Origin: CAZDDB01 sp963843285
GTDB taxonomy: Bacteria > Acidobacteriota > HRBIN11 > JAKEFK01
DNA: 64,000 nucleotides
Direction of reading: 5' to 3'
Assembly: GCA_963843285.1 (NCBI GenBank)
Contig: CAWJJO010000016.1
Coordinates: 1-64,000 of the forward strand
The notes under the pieces are model-generated. The model was given only the letters and a program-made list of their open reading frames with translations, made no database searches and was not told the origin of the DNA. The position numbers were made by a program, and so were the translations under genes. Of this stretch, positions 43,222 through 52,307 are shown piece by piece (within the stretch, counting starts at the first letter, position 1; every line of letters starts with the position of its first letter).

Positions 43222-43250
43222 AGTATATGAGCTGACCGGTTTGTCTTCAA
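43222..43250 (-). promoter_or_regulatory. Sigma-70 promoter of the small secreted protein gene
   Basis: On the minus strand TTGAAG (43245-43250) and TATACT (43222-43227) are 17 bases apart. A GGAGG (43202-43206) stands 7 bases before the ATG at 43194. Confidence 0.7.
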
Positions 43251-43319
43251 CCGTACACTCATAGATACGTATTCACTGGTTTAGTTGGATTCTAATTGTG
43301 AAATCTTTCCAGATGCCGG

Positions 43320-44141
43320 TTATTTGACTTTTTTCAGGCGCGCCGGGGCACGGTTTTCCCCTGCACGGGCTGACGGACGCTTTGTCTGTGCGACGCTTTT
43401 TTGCAGGGCTTCCATCAAGTCCACTACTTTGGGCTTTGCCTTGGGCGTAATCACCGTCAGCTTTCGTCCCTTCATTTTTGCTTCCAACATTTCTTCTGTT
43501 TTCTCGACATAGTCGTCCTTGTACTTATCAGGGTCGAAAGATTCGCTTAGATTCTCGATCAGCTGTCTCGCCAGATCGATTTCCTTCGGACGCATTTCGA
43601 GGTCGTCACTCACCCGGTTTTCATTTTCCCGGATTTCGTCCGCATAGAGCATAAAATGCATCACCAGACCGTCCATCGCGGGGCGGATGAGCGCCAGATA
43701 CTCATGATTGCGCATCACCAGCTTTCCAAGCGCGGCCTTGTTGGTCTCCTTCATTGCAGTAGTTAACAATGCAAAAGTCTTTTCGCTGCCTTTGTCCGGA
43801 CCGATATAGTACGTTTTCTCGAAGTAGATCGGATCTACTTCGCTGACATCGATGAACTGGGCAATCTCCATCAGGGAGCTGGATTCCGGCTTGACGCTGT
43901 TGAGATCCTCATCTTCTACTAGAACATACTGGTCCTTTTCGTACTGATAACCTTTGACAAGATCCGATCGCTCGACGACCTTTTCGCACGTCGGACACCA
44001 GTTTTGAAGATTGATGCGTCCTTTGCATTCGCGGTGAAGCAGATTGAAAGAAACGTTATGCGAAGTTGTAGCACTGAAGAGCTTTACGGGTATCGAAACC
44101 AACCCGAATGTTACGGTACCTGTCCAGACTGCTGTAGCCAC
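43320..44141 (-). CDS. Ku DNA-end-binding protein
   Basis: The 273-residue bacterial Ku protein binds broken double-strand ends as a ring-shaped homodimer and recruits ligase LigD for non-homologous end joining. Visible are TGTVTFGLVSIPVKLFSATT, a CPTCEKVVE zinc-like turn, the Ku core with YYIGPDKGSEKTFALL, and a basic C terminus (SARAGENRAPARLKKVK). The GTG start has GGAGGG 5 bases upstream. No LigD, ligase or primase is in the window. The length is typical of bacterial Ku. Confidence 0.96.
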   Translation of the reverse strand: MATAVWTGTVTFGLVSIPVKLFSATTSHNVSFNLLHRECKGRINLQNWCPTCEKVVERSDLVKGYQYEKDQYVLVEDEDLNSVKPESSSLMEIAQFIDVSEVDPIYFEKTYYIGPDKGSEKTFALLTTAMKETNKAALGKLVMRNHEYLALIRPAMDGLVMHFMLYADEIRENENRVSDDLEMRPKEIDLARQLIENLSESFDPDKYKDDYVEKTEEMLEAKMKGRKLTVITPKAKPKVVDLMEALQKSVAQTKRPSARAGENRAPARLKKVK

Positions 44142-44187
44142 AAAAACCCTCCAAGTTTTAAATTACGGGCAAACCAACATGATAATA

Positions 44188-44205
44188 ATATGACAACCGT
44201 CATAT
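44188..44205. promoter_or_regulatory. Perfect inverted repeat upstream of Ku
   Basis: ATATGAC and GTCATAT form a 7-bp perfect inverted repeat with an AACC loop, 46 bases before the Ku start and just past the end of HemW. It may be a small operator or a terminator stem. No motif match is claimed. Confidence 0.35.
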
Positions 44206-44229
44206 CACAGGCAAGGGTGCGTGTAGTTC

Positions 44230-45336
44230 TTACAATACTCGCTCTAAAATCTCATTAGAAACCAGCATTCCCCGCAGAGTCAGACGCAAGTACCTTCCCC
44301 GGAGTTCCAGGAGGCCGGCCTCCAAAAAGTCTTTCGCGCCGTCGGGGAAAAGCGAAATCGCCGAAACACCGTACGTCTGCTCGAATTCTGTTAAGTCGAT
44401 TCCCTCCCGTTTGCGCAAACCGAAGATCAGGGCGTTCCGGATTCGCGTCTCCCGATCCTCGACCGTTTTCGTTTCGACCGGATTATGACCGCGTTCCATT
44501 GCGTCCACGTAAAGTGCGACATCACGCAAATTCGTAATCCTTGTGGACTCGAGATACGAGGAAGCTCCCGCGCCATACGCGTAATAGGGAGCATCCGACC
44601 AGTATTTCAAATTGTGTCGTGATTCATATCCGGGAAGCGCAAAGTTTGATACTTCATAATGGCGATAGCCTGCCTTTTGCAGAATTTGAATTGCACGCGT
44701 GAAGACATGCAACTGATCCTCTTCCGCCATCACCTGCGCGACACCCGCCGTGATCTGCCTGGAGAGCGCGGTCCTTTCATGTGTTTCCAGAAGATAAATG
44801 GAAAAATGCTCCGGGCGATGCCGGATCAACAACTCCAGTCCCCCCAGAAAGCCTTGAACTGTTTGCCGCGGATATCCAGCAATCAAATCCACGTTGATGT
44901 TCGTGAAACCAGAATTTCTTGCCAGCTGAAAGGCCTCCAGCGGGTCTTCCGCGGAATGTTGCCGCATCATTGCGCGCAAAACGGGCTCTTCCAGCGATTG
45001 CACTCCGATACTGAGACGCGTGATTCCGATCTCTTTCCACGTCTGCAAAATTTCCGGCGTGATGTCGTCCGGATTCGCCTCCAGAGTCACTTCTGTGCCG
45101 TGCTCCAGCGAAAATTTCCGTTTGATTTTCAGGATCGTTTCGGGTGGTGTCATCGAAGGTGTGCCGCCGCCAAAGTAAAGAGTGTCCGCGGAAAGCGTTA
45201 CCGGATGGAGATCGATTTCATCGCACAACGCTTTGTAGTACCGCTGTGAAAGCGACAGTCGTGTAGTTAGGGGAAAGTCACAATATGTACAGTGGACCTT
45301 ACAAAAAGGAAGGTGTACATAGATTCCCGGGTTCAC
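44230..45336 (-). CDS. HemW-like radical SAM protein
   Basis: The 368-residue protein has the radical SAM motif CKVHCTYC (Cx3Cx2C) near residues 12-19, followed by GGGTPS near 57 and GVQSLEEPVLRAM near 120, and a C-terminal HemN-like domain. It matches the oxygen-independent coproporphyrinogen oxidase-like HemW group, proteins usually thought to handle haem and not to decarboxylate coproporphyrinogen. The GTG start at 45336 follows the acyltransferase stop by 3 bases, so they are one operon. Confidence 0.88.
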   Translation of the reverse strand: MNPGIYVHLPFCKVHCTYCDFPLTTRLSLSQRYYKALCDEIDLHPVTLSADTLYFGGGTPSMTPPETILKIKRKFSLEHGTEVTLEANPDDITPEILQTWKEIGITRLSIGVQSLEEPVLRAMMRQHSAEDPLEAFQLARNSGFTNINVDLIAGYPRQTVQGFLGGLELLIRHRPEHFSIYLLETHERTALSRQITAGVAQVMAEEDQLHVFTRAIQILQKAGYRHYEVSNFALPGYESRHNLKYWSDAPYYAYGAGASSYLESTRITNLRDVALYVDAMERGHNPVETKTVEDRETRIRNALIFGLRKREGIDLTEFEQTYGVSAISLFPDGAKDFLEAGLLELRGRYLRLTLRGMLVSNEILERVL

Positions 45337-45339
45337 GGA

Positions 45340-46602
45340 TTACCTGAGCTCCGGGCGGGCCGCCAGGGTTTGGACTTCGGCGATGATTCTTTTTTGTAGC
45401 CGCTCCAATGATTTGGAAACTCGCGCAGAAACGCTTCCGCCATATTCACGCTCCCACCGTTCCAGAAAGCCGACCGTAAAATAACCGAGCGGCACGATGC
45501 ATATCGCAAAGAGAATCGCGGCACCGGCGCCCAGGAAATGGCGGATGGCAGCTCCCTCAAGGAAATAAAAGAGAGGGAACACGAATAACGAGTAGACAAC
45601 CTTGAACGTTGCCTGGTCTGATTCGTCGCTTCTGGTGAGGCGAATCAGAACATCGATCATCTTGTAGGGAACGTAGTTCAAGATGCATCCGGGCAGGGCA
45701 AGAATCCAGCCGGAAATGCCGGCCATCAGAGAGAGTCCGGATCGTTGCTGCGATTTACGCAGCGCATCTTCTACGCCGAATGTATCGGAAAGCCGTTGAT
45801 ATCGGCCCAGCAGCAGGCGAAGTCGATCAATCTCTTTCGGGCAGGACTGACGCAAACGGGCCAGGCCTTGTTCAAAAACTTTCAATCGCGAAAAGCGATC
45901 AGGGCCGAAATCCTCCGCTTCGTTTTGTCCGTAAAGACGCTCCAGCAGTACCATTAATTCCTTATCTCTGTACGTTTCCGCCTGAAGCACGTGACGTTGA
46001 AGGGTAGAGGCGATCTCCGCCGTCAGCTCTCGAACGGCCTCTTTGCGATTGGTCGCATACATCGACTCGAAGCGTTCCGTGTCTAGAGGCGCGGCGATCG
46101 ATACTAATACCGTAGTCCGAAATGTGTATCCTCGCTCATAATTCAGCCCAACCGGGATAATTGCGGGTTGCATCCCTTTCTCGCGTGCAAGAAAGAAGAG
46201 CCGGGCAGGGCCGGTTCGCAGCGGAGCCATGTAGGCCTGCGCCAGCGATCTACCTTCCGGAAAAATCACCAGTGACGCCCGTTGTGCCAGAGCATCTACA
46301 CAGGCGGAGAAAAAAGCTGTGTAATCCACATCCCCGCTTGCTTCAAATCGCCGTTCCACCGGAATGGCTCCTGCGGATCGTAAAATACTTCCGAAGCCTG
46401 GAATCTTGAACAATGGAGCTTTTGCGACGAATCGAAGCTGGATGGACGATGGAAGACAGTACAAAAGCATCGGGTCCAGCAATCCATTGGGATGATTTGG
46501 TGTGAAAATCACAGGCCTGTCTTTCGGAAGATGCTCCCTTCCTACCAGAGTTACATCACGGAAGAATGTCGTGACAATGATCCGCGCCAGCTTCCGCACC
46601 AT
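45340..46602 (-). CDS. Lysophospholipid acyltransferase family protein, long form
   Basis: The 420-residue membrane enzyme has the acyltransferase block NHPNGLLDP near residue 37 (an NHx5D form), FPEGRSL near 118, and a binding block AIIPVGLNYE. A hydrophobic C-terminal half (about 290-390) adds membrane helices that short PlsC enzymes lack. It likely transfers acyl groups to a lysophospholipid or related alcohol. The ATG at 46602 is clear. It leads a two-gene unit with HemW and follows the MacAB-like operon after a palindromic repeat. Confidence 0.85.
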   Translation of the reverse strand: MVRKLARIIVTTFFRDVTLVGREHLPKDRPVIFTPNHPNGLLDPMLLYCLPSSIQLRFVAKAPLFKIPGFGSILRSAGAIPVERRFEASGDVDYTAFFSACVDALAQRASLVIFPEGRSLAQAYMAPLRTGPARLFFLAREKGMQPAIIPVGLNYERGYTFRTTVLVSIAAPLDTERFESMYATNRKEAVRELTAEIASTLQRHVLQAETYRDKELMVLLERLYGQNEAEDFGPDRFSRLKVFEQGLARLRQSCPKEIDRLRLLLGRYQRLSDTFGVEDALRKSQQRSGLSLMAGISGWILALPGCILNYVPYKMIDVLIRLTRSDESDQATFKVVYSLFVFPLFYFLEGAAIRHFLGAGAAILFAICIVPLGYFTVGFLERWEREYGGSVSARVSKSLERLQKRIIAEVQTLAARPELR

Positions 46603-46620
46603 ACACGCCTATTGTATCGG

Positions 46621-46711
46621 ATTCACCGCAGAGGCGCAGAGAACGCAGAGGCAGGAAGAAGGAAAAAAATCTTATTCTTATCTCCGCGAACTCTGCGTCT
46701 CTGCGGTGAAT
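46621..46711. repeat. CGCAGAGGCGCA inverted repeat, copy 2
   Basis: ATTCACCGCAGAGGCGCAGAG pairs with CTCTGCGTCTCTGCGGTGAAT, separated by an AAAAATCTTATTC-type centre. It lies between two genes on the same strand, unlike most copies, so it may partly terminate the MacAB-like operon. Confidence 0.75.
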
Positions 46712-46716
46712 TCCTT

Positions 46717-47967
46717 TTATTCGTAGTGCAAAGCGAGGATAGGGTCCTGGCGGGCGGCTTTGCGCGCGGGGTACAGACCAAAGAACAACCCGACCGCGGA
46801 GGACACACTGATCGCCGCTATCACGGCGCCGGCTGAGACCTGTGCCGGTAGCGGAGAGACTGCCTTTACCAGCATTGCAACCAGAGTGCCGACACCGATT
46901 CCAAGCACTCCCCCTATGCCGCACAGAATGACCGCCTCGATCAGGAATTGCCACAGAATGTCGCGGCTTCGGGCGCCAAGCGCTTTCCTCAAACCGATTT
47001 CGCGCGTTCGTTCCTTGACCGAAACCAGCATGATGTTCATCACCCCGACTCCGCCCACCATCAGTCCGATCGAAGAAATCACTACCATGACCAGATAAAT
47101 TGCCCCGGTAATCTGATTGTAGGTTTCGATCATGTTGTCCGGTGTCAGGATCCCGAAGTCATTGGGTTGATCTGATCGTAAACCGCGCCGTCTGCGCAAC
47201 ACGGTGGTTCCCTGATCGATAGCAGCGGATACCAGATCGGGAGACTTTGGAATGGTCGCGATGTTGACTCCATTTTCGCGATAGATGTCGGGGAATAGTT
47301 TGAAGTACGTGGTAATCGGAATCGTCACATAGGTATCATTGCTTCCGCCCCCGAAGCTGGTTCCTTTCTTTTCGAATTTTCCGATCACGCGAAACTTGTG
47401 GCCGTTTGCCAGAATCATCTTATCGATCGGGTCTACTCCGCCGGGAAACAGAGCCCGCACAATATCGTCACCGATGACGACAACAAACGTAGCGTGTTCC
47501 ACATCGGCTTCTGTAATAAAGCGGCCTGAATCAACAAATGTGTTGTTGCATTCATCAAAGGTTGGTTCCACACCTGCAAATGCAAGTCCTGTAGTTTCCT
47601 GATCGCGGTACTTCATCGTCACGTCAAAGTTATACGCCTCGGGAGAAACAGACAGAATTGCCGGCGCCAGCTCACGGATGGCCAATGCGTCTTCGTAATA
47701 CAGCGGCTTGCGCATCCGGACCTCCTGCGAAGGACGACCGAAATTGACCGGCTCATTTTTTTGAAACTGTATCAAGTGCGGCCCCATGGATTGAAGCTGT
47801 GTGACCATGCTGGAGTTCAATCCCTGGATGATCGCGACCATGCCAATGACCGTCATGACGCCGATCACAATGCCAAGAATCGTAAGAAACGAACGAAGTT
47901 TGTTTGTGCGAAGCGAGGCAAATGCCTGGTGCAACGCTTCCCAAATTGCGGAAAGATGTCGAGTCAT
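46717..47967 (-). CDS. MacB-type ABC permease (second of two)
   Basis: The 416-residue permease has an N-terminal helix (FLTILGIVIGVMTVIGMVAI), a large periplasmic domain (about 45-275) and three C-terminal helices ending KAARQDPILALHYE, the MacB/LolC layout. Without its own ATPase domain it must use the partner at 49199. ATG 47967 sits in ATGA with the stop of the first permease, so it is coupled. Two permeases suggest a heterodimer. Confidence 0.92.
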   Translation of the reverse strand: MTRHLSAIWEALHQAFASLRTNKLRSFLTILGIVIGVMTVIGMVAIIQGLNSSMVTQLQSMGPHLIQFQKNEPVNFGRPSQEVRMRKPLYYEDALAIRELAPAILSVSPEAYNFDVTMKYRDQETTGLAFAGVEPTFDECNNTFVDSGRFITEADVEHATFVVVIGDDIVRALFPGGVDPIDKMILANGHKFRVIGKFEKKGTSFGGGSNDTYVTIPITTYFKLFPDIYRENGVNIATIPKSPDLVSAAIDQGTTVLRRRRGLRSDQPNDFGILTPDNMIETYNQITGAIYLVMVVISSIGLMVGGVGVMNIMLVSVKERTREIGLRKALGARSRDILWQFLIEAVILCGIGGVLGIGVGTLVAMLVKAVSPLPAQVSAGAVIAAISVSSAVGLFFGLYPARKAARQDPILALHYE

Positions 47968-49202
47968 TCCGTTCTCAAGGCAACAATCGGGTCGAGTTTT
48001 GCTGCTTTCATGGCCGGCCACATGCCCGATACGAGTCCAACGGAAGAAGCAAGCAACATCGCCATGATCACCGGGCCTCCTTCCAGACTGGAAGGCATGG
48101 GACTGAGTGTGGAAACCAGTTTGGCCGCAGCTGCCCCCAACAGGATGCCGATGACTCCCCCGGTTGCCGCCAGTATCACCGATTCCAAAAGGAACTGGCG
48201 GCGGATATCACGCGGCCGCGCCCCCATCGCCTTGCGGAGCCCGATTTCCGGAGTTCGCTCTACAACCGAAACGAGCATGATGTTCATAATGACGATTCCG
48301 CCTACCACAAGCGCGATGGACGCGATGCCGATCATGGCCGCAAACGCGCCTGCCGAAAACGATCGCCACAACTGGATCAGGTTGTCAGTGGTCATAATTG
48401 CAAAACCGTCATCGTCTCCCGTACGCCTGTGATGACGACCGCGCAACACAACGCGCGCCTGATCCTGCGCCTCATTCATCTTGCTTGCGTCTTCCACTTT
48501 GACCAGAATAAAAACTGGTTCACGCCTGCCAAACACTTTCTGAAACGCGGTGATCGGGATTTCCACCACAGTGTCCTGGTTCTCGTGAAACACCTGTCCA
48601 TATTTTTTCAATACACCGACAATCCGGAAATGACGCCCATTGATGTTCACCGTCTTTCCAACAGGATCCAAATTTGGAAACAGGTTTTTGGCAATTTCAT
48701 ATCCGATCACAGCGGAGGGAGCGCTATGTTGCACTTCGGATTCCGTCAGATACCGGCCGTTTACAATCTCGCGGTTTGCGATTGAGGTGTAATTAGCAGT
48801 GACGCCAAGAACGCGCGGGTCTTCGATCGATTCGCGCCCCGCCGACACAGTCACAAAAGTGTCGTTCATAAAAGAAGGCATCATGGATACCCCGCCTGTC
48901 TCCGTGCAGAGCAGGCAGCTTCCCTGTACTGCTTGCAGATCATCGGTCGTAAGATTCTTGCGGCGCATTGCTGCCAGCCATTCTTCCTGGCTTGTAATGA
49001 TTCCAAACCGGGTGATGCGGAAGGTATTGCTTCCCGCTTGCGTGATCGCGCTGATTACATACCGGTTCATTCCTTTCACGATGGAGACGACCGTGATCAC
49101 CGTGGTAACGCCGATGATGACACCGAGTAGGGTGAGAAAGGTGCGCAGTTTGTTTGCGCGAAAGGAATGAAAAACAAGGCTGAAAGTCTCCAAAAAGTTC
49201 AT
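47964..49202 (-). CDS. MacB-type ABC permease (first of two)
   Basis: This 412-residue permease has the same layout as its neighbour: one N-terminal helix (FLTLLGVIIGVTTVITVVSI), a periplasmic MacB-like domain and three C-terminal helices ending AKLDPIVALRTE. It overlaps both neighbours by 4 bases. The pair shares MacB features and likely forms a heterodimer with the ATPase at 49199. Confidence 0.93.
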   Translation of the reverse strand: MNFLETFSLVFHSFRANKLRTFLTLLGVIIGVTTVITVVSIVKGMNRYVISAITQAGSNTFRITRFGIITSQEEWLAAMRRKNLTTDDLQAVQGSCLLCTETGGVSMMPSFMNDTFVTVSAGRESIEDPRVLGVTANYTSIANREIVNGRYLTESEVQHSAPSAVIGYEIAKNLFPNLDPVGKTVNINGRHFRIVGVLKKYGQVFHENQDTVVEIPITAFQKVFGRREPVFILVKVEDASKMNEAQDQARVVLRGRHHRRTGDDDGFAIMTTDNLIQLWRSFSAGAFAAMIGIASIALVVGGIVIMNIMLVSVVERTPEIGLRKAMGARPRDIRRQFLLESVILAATGGVIGILLGAAAAKLVSTLSPMPSSLEGGPVIMAMLLASSVGLVSGMWPAMKAAKLDPIVALRTE

Positions 49203-49897
49203 GATGCTGCCACCGTCTTTTCGTTGATCTGGTCGCTCTCGATCAAGCCGTCTCGCAGATGGATGACCCGGCGCGCATGTGCAGCGACATCCGATTCGTG
49301 AGTGACCAGAATAATGGTGTTTCCTGCTTTGTGAAGTCTGTCAAATAGCGCCAGGATTTCCTGGCCGGTCGCCGTATCCAGATTTCCTGTCGGCTCATCC
49401 GCCAGCAGAATCGATGGATGGTTGATCAATGCGCGCGCGATCGCCACACGTTGTCGTTGTCCGCCGGAAAGCTGGTTGGGACGATGACTCATTCGATCAG
49501 TTAGATCCACCGCAGCAAGCGCTTCCTTCGCGCGGGCCATGCGCAGCTCGCGATCTGCACTGGAATAGACAAGCGGAAGCTGCACGTTTTCCAGGGCTGT
49601 ATAGCGCGGCAGTAGATGAAAGGATTGGAACACGAAGCCGACTTCTTCATTCCGAACCCGCGCAAGCTCATCTTCCGTCATGGAGCTGACTGCCCTGTCG
49701 TTCAACCAGTACTCGCCCGAAGAAGGCGTATCCAGACAACCGATCAAGTTCATCAGGGTGGATTTGCCGGAGCCGGACGGTCCCATGATCGCAACGTAAT
49801 CGCCTTTCTGGATTTCCAGATTTACGCCCTTGAGGGCCTTTACCTCTTCGGCGCCCATTTGATAGGCTTTAATCAGATCTTTTGTCCGGATGATCAC
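49199..49897 (-). CDS. MacB/LolD-type ABC ATPase
   Basis: The 232-residue ATPase has Walker A GPSGSGKST near residues 38-46, the signature LSGGQRQRVAIARAL, Walker B ILLADEPTGNLDT and a switch VTHESDV. It is of the LolD/MacB class and powers the two permeases downstream. Its ATG overlaps the stop of the adaptor gene (ATGA). Confidence 0.95.
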   Translation of the reverse strand: MIIRTKDLIKAYQMGAEEVKALKGVNLEIQKGDYVAIMGPSGSGKSTLMNLIGCLDTPSSGEYWLNDRAVSSMTEDELARVRNEEVGFVFQSFHLLPRYTALENVQLPLVYSSADRELRMARAKEALAAVDLTDRMSHRPNQLSGGQRQRVAIARALINHPSILLADEPTGNLDTATGQEILALFDRLHKAGNTIILVTHESDVAAHARRVIHLRDGLIESDQINEKTVAAS

Positions 49898-51147
49898 GAC
49901 CGCTTCATTTCCTTCTTTTTGTCTTCTTCCTTTTGGATCTTGATTCCATCTCCGTCTTTCAATTCACGCAACGTCTGATAAGTTCCCGAAACGATTTCTT
50001 CACTCTCCTTCAATCCGGACGTGACTTCAATATCCATTTCTCCCATCGCCCCTGTTTTCACAGGTTTGAAAACGGCCTTTCCGCCTACCATGGCAAATAC
50101 ACCCTCTTTCTCCCGTTCCTCTTTGGGGAGTTCTTTTGCTTTTTCTCCTTTGCTCATATCCCGGATGACTAAAGCCTGAATCGGAACGGTCAGACAACTC
50201 TCCCGGACGGCGGTTACGATCTCACCGTCGGCAGTCAGACCCGGACGAAGCGTGACTTCAGGGTTGTGGATTGTAATGGTTACTTTGAAATCGGTGGCTT
50301 CCTGATTTGTTCCGGTTCCTTTCACAATCGGACTGTTTCCGATTTCTGTGACTTCACCGTTAAACTTCTTGCCGGGAAATGCGTCCACCGTTACCGTCGC
50401 TTTTTGACCGAGCTGAAGAGCGCCGATATCTGTTTCATCTACTTCCAGCTCCGCTTCCATGATGGAAAGATCGGCGATCGTCAGGAGTACGGTTCCGGGA
50501 TTGTTCATCGTTCCAATCACAGCGGTTTCGCCTTCTTCCACGGCCCGGCGTACCACGATTCCGCTCATCGGCGCAGTGACGTGCGTCTTATTTAGATCGT
50601 CCTGCGCGCGCGCGACATTCGCGATCGCCTGTTCGATTTGATGTTGAGCCGCCTGTACGCGCGTTTTCTGTACGTCATACTCAGTTTTGCTCCGCTCATA
50701 TTCGTCCTGCGAGATGAGGCCTGACTTCTCCTCCCACATCTTCGCCTTACGTCGATATGTCTGATCCGTTTGCTTCAGGCTCGCTTGCGCCGATTCCAGA
50801 TCCGAGCGTGCTCCACTGACCGCTGCCTTTGCATTCGCAAACGCCGCCTCATAGGGTGCTGGATCGATTTGCAGCAAGAAATCGCCCTCACTGACACGAT
50901 CTCCCTCTTCGATCGGCAGCTTGATGATCTTTCCGGGGATGCTGGCGCTGATATCTACGTCTTTCTTCGGTTGAATCTTACCGGATGCATTTACCTTTGA
51001 GATCAACCGCTGCCGCTTGACTTTGTCCACCTGCACTTCCGTCAATTTCTGACGGTTTTTGGAAAAATAGGCGGCGGCGGACACTAGAACCAGCAGAACC
51101 AGGATCAAGGAAATCCAGAGCTTTTTTCTTTTCTGAAAGATAGACAT
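49894..51147 (-). CDS. MacA-type periplasmic adaptor (HlyD family)
   Basis: The 417-residue adaptor has an N-terminal anchor (LWISLILVLLVLVSAAAYFS), a lipoyl-like half (KIIKLPIEEGDRVSEGDFLLQID), a helical hairpin rich in Ala/Gln (about 95-185) and a C-terminal beta domain with GLTADGEIVTAV. It bridges the MacB-like pump to an outer-membrane channel in tripartite export of peptides or other small molecules. No TolC-like gene is nearby. It leads this operon. Confidence 0.94.
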   Translation of the reverse strand: MSIFQKRKKLWISLILVLLVLVSAAAYFSKNRQKLTEVQVDKVKRQRLISKVNASGKIQPKKDVDISASIPGKIIKLPIEEGDRVSEGDFLLQIDPAPYEAAFANAKAAVSGARSDLESAQASLKQTDQTYRRKAKMWEEKSGLISQDEYERSKTEYDVQKTRVQAAQHQIEQAIANVARAQDDLNKTHVTAPMSGIVVRRAVEEGETAVIGTMNNPGTVLLTIADLSIMEAELEVDETDIGALQLGQKATVTVDAFPGKKFNGEVTEIGNSPIVKGTGTNQEATDFKVTITIHNPEVTLRPGLTADGEIVTAVRESCLTVPIQALVIRDMSKGEKAKELPKEEREKEGVFAMVGGKAVFKPVKTGAMGEMDIEVTSGLKESEEIVSGTYQTLRELKDGDGIKIQKEEDKKKEMKRS

Positions 51148-51217
51148 ATGGCGTACGACTCCCCATTACAAAACGTTCATTCCCCGGCAAAAGTTCCGGG
51201 ACTAACTCTAGGACCTG

Positions 51218-51282
51218 GAGTTGCAGCCTCCGTGCCTGCAACAAGTGAATGCAACATCAGGGCGGGCAGGGACCCCCGCCCA
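51218..51282. repeat. GC-rich palindrome, CCTGCAACAAGTG family
   Basis: GGAGTTGCAGCCTCCGTGCCTGCAACAAGTG leads to GGCGGGCAGGGACCCCCGCCC. It aligns along its length with the reverse complement of 13875-13944. It stands upstream of the MacA gene and before the SdpR promoter. Confidence 0.65.
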
Positions 51283-51314
51283 TTCCAAATGGGAATCATA
51301 GCACTGCCGGACTC

Positions 51315-51343
51315 TTGAATCTATCATTCGATAACTGTATAAT
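51315..51343 (+). promoter_or_regulatory. Promoter of the sdpR-sdpI pair
   Basis: TTGAAT (51315-51320) and a perfect TATAAT (51338-51343) are 17 bases apart. The first start codon is 28 bases further on, with AAGG just before it. Confidence 0.75.
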
Positions 51344-51357
51344 TAGATAGATATCGA
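51328..51357. promoter_or_regulatory. Candidate SdpR operator over the promoter
   Basis: TCGATA (51328-51333) and TATCGA (51352-51357) are perfect inverted repeats 18 bases apart, spanning the -10 box. ArsR-type autorepressors bind such sites, so self-control by the SdpR-like protein is a fair guess. Confidence 0.4.
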
Positions 51358-51370
51358 AATAAGGATTTTC

Positions 51371-51655
51371 ATGAATTCCGTATTCAAGGCACTGGCGGAT
51401 CCGGCGAGAAGGGAAATCCTGCGGCTTCTCGGCCGCGGGGAGACATCGGCCGGAGAGCTGGCCGAACACTTTGACATCACAAAGCCGACCATGTCGCATC
51501 ACTTCTCGGTCCTGAAGGACGCCGATCTGATCGCAAGCAGGAGAGAGGGGACCACGATTTTCTATTCTCTGAATACAACCGTTGTCCAGGATGTCTTCAC
51601 CTGGGCGATGGATCTGATGGAGCGGTCGAAGAAGAATAAGAGGAGGCAACCATGA
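51371..51655 (+). CDS. SdpR-like ArsR-family autorepressor
   Basis: The 94-residue winged-helix protein resembles SdpR: FKALADPARREILRLLGRG, then the recognition helix TSAGELAEHFDITKPTMSHHFSVLKDADLI. It lacks metal-binding Cys residues, as in SdpR. It overlaps the sdpI-like gene by 4 bases (ATGA). In Bacillus, SdpR represses its own operon and is captured at the membrane by SdpI bound to the SdpC toxin; here no toxin gene is near. Confidence 0.92.
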   Translation: MNSVFKALADPARREILRLLGRGETSAGELAEHFDITKPTMSHHFSVLKDADLIASRREGTTIFYSLNTTVVQDVFTWAMDLMERSKKNKRRQP

Positions 51656-52296
51656 AGCGTCATTACTTCCTGGCTTCCATAGTTCTGACGGTAGCTGTTC
51701 TTGCGGTTTCGCTGGGGCTGTATCCGCAGCTCCCGAATCGGATCCCGACGCACTGGAATCTTCAAGGGAAAGTCGATGACTACAGTGGAAGGGGAACGAT
51801 CTTCTTGATGCCCGGCATACTCCTGTTGATGGTCGGGCTCTTCCGTATTTTGCCATGGCTTTCGCCAAAACAATTCAGTGTGGACTCTTTCCGCAATACG
51901 TATGAGTTCGTCATGTTTCTGGTGATTGTGCTTCTGGCCTACGATCATGTTCTGATGCTCTGGGCTGCGCTCAGTGGCTCGCTGGATATCAATCGCTCCT
52001 TGTTGGGAGGTTTGTTTCTATTCTTAGCGATGCTGGGGAATGTCCTGGGCCGGGTGCGGCGTAACTTTTGGATCGGGGTGCGTACACCGTGGACCCTCGC
52101 GAGTGAACGCGTTTGGAATGATACTCACCGGGTCGCCGGGAAACTCTTTGTGCTGGCGGGAATCCTCGGGTTTGCCGCAACGATGGCGGGCGCGTCTCCG
52201 ATCGTTGCCATTGTTCTCATCTGCGCTGCGGCCATCATTGCAGTCACGTATTCGCTTGTCGATTACAAACGACTCGAACGCCGCGGCCAGGTGTAG
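51652..52296 (+). CDS. SdpI-family integral membrane protein
   Basis: The 214-residue protein begins with the DUF1648 region (LPNRIPTHWNLQGKVDDYSGR) and continues with the SdpI-like domain (NFWIGVRTPWTLASERVWNDTHR). There are about six membrane segments. SdpI proteins give immunity to a killing peptide or act as sensors that sequester SdpR. Coupling to the SdpR-like gene supports the sensor role, but the signal is unknown. Confidence 0.93.
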   Translation: MKRHYFLASIVLTVAVLAVSLGLYPQLPNRIPTHWNLQGKVDDYSGRGTIFLMPGILLLMVGLFRILPWLSPKQFSVDSFRNTYEFVMFLVIVLLAYDHVLMLWAALSGSLDINRSLLGGLFLFLAMLGNVLGRVRRNFWIGVRTPWTLASERVWNDTHRVAGKLFVLAGILGFAATMAGASPIVAIVLICAAAIIAVTYSLVDYKRLERRGQV

Positions 52297-52307
52297 GCGC
52301 TGGGGAT

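Noticed and set aside
47904..48785. A 293-codon plus-strand frame opposite the MacB-type permeases
   Set aside because: It spans the overlap of two well-supported minus-strand genes and has no recognisable features.
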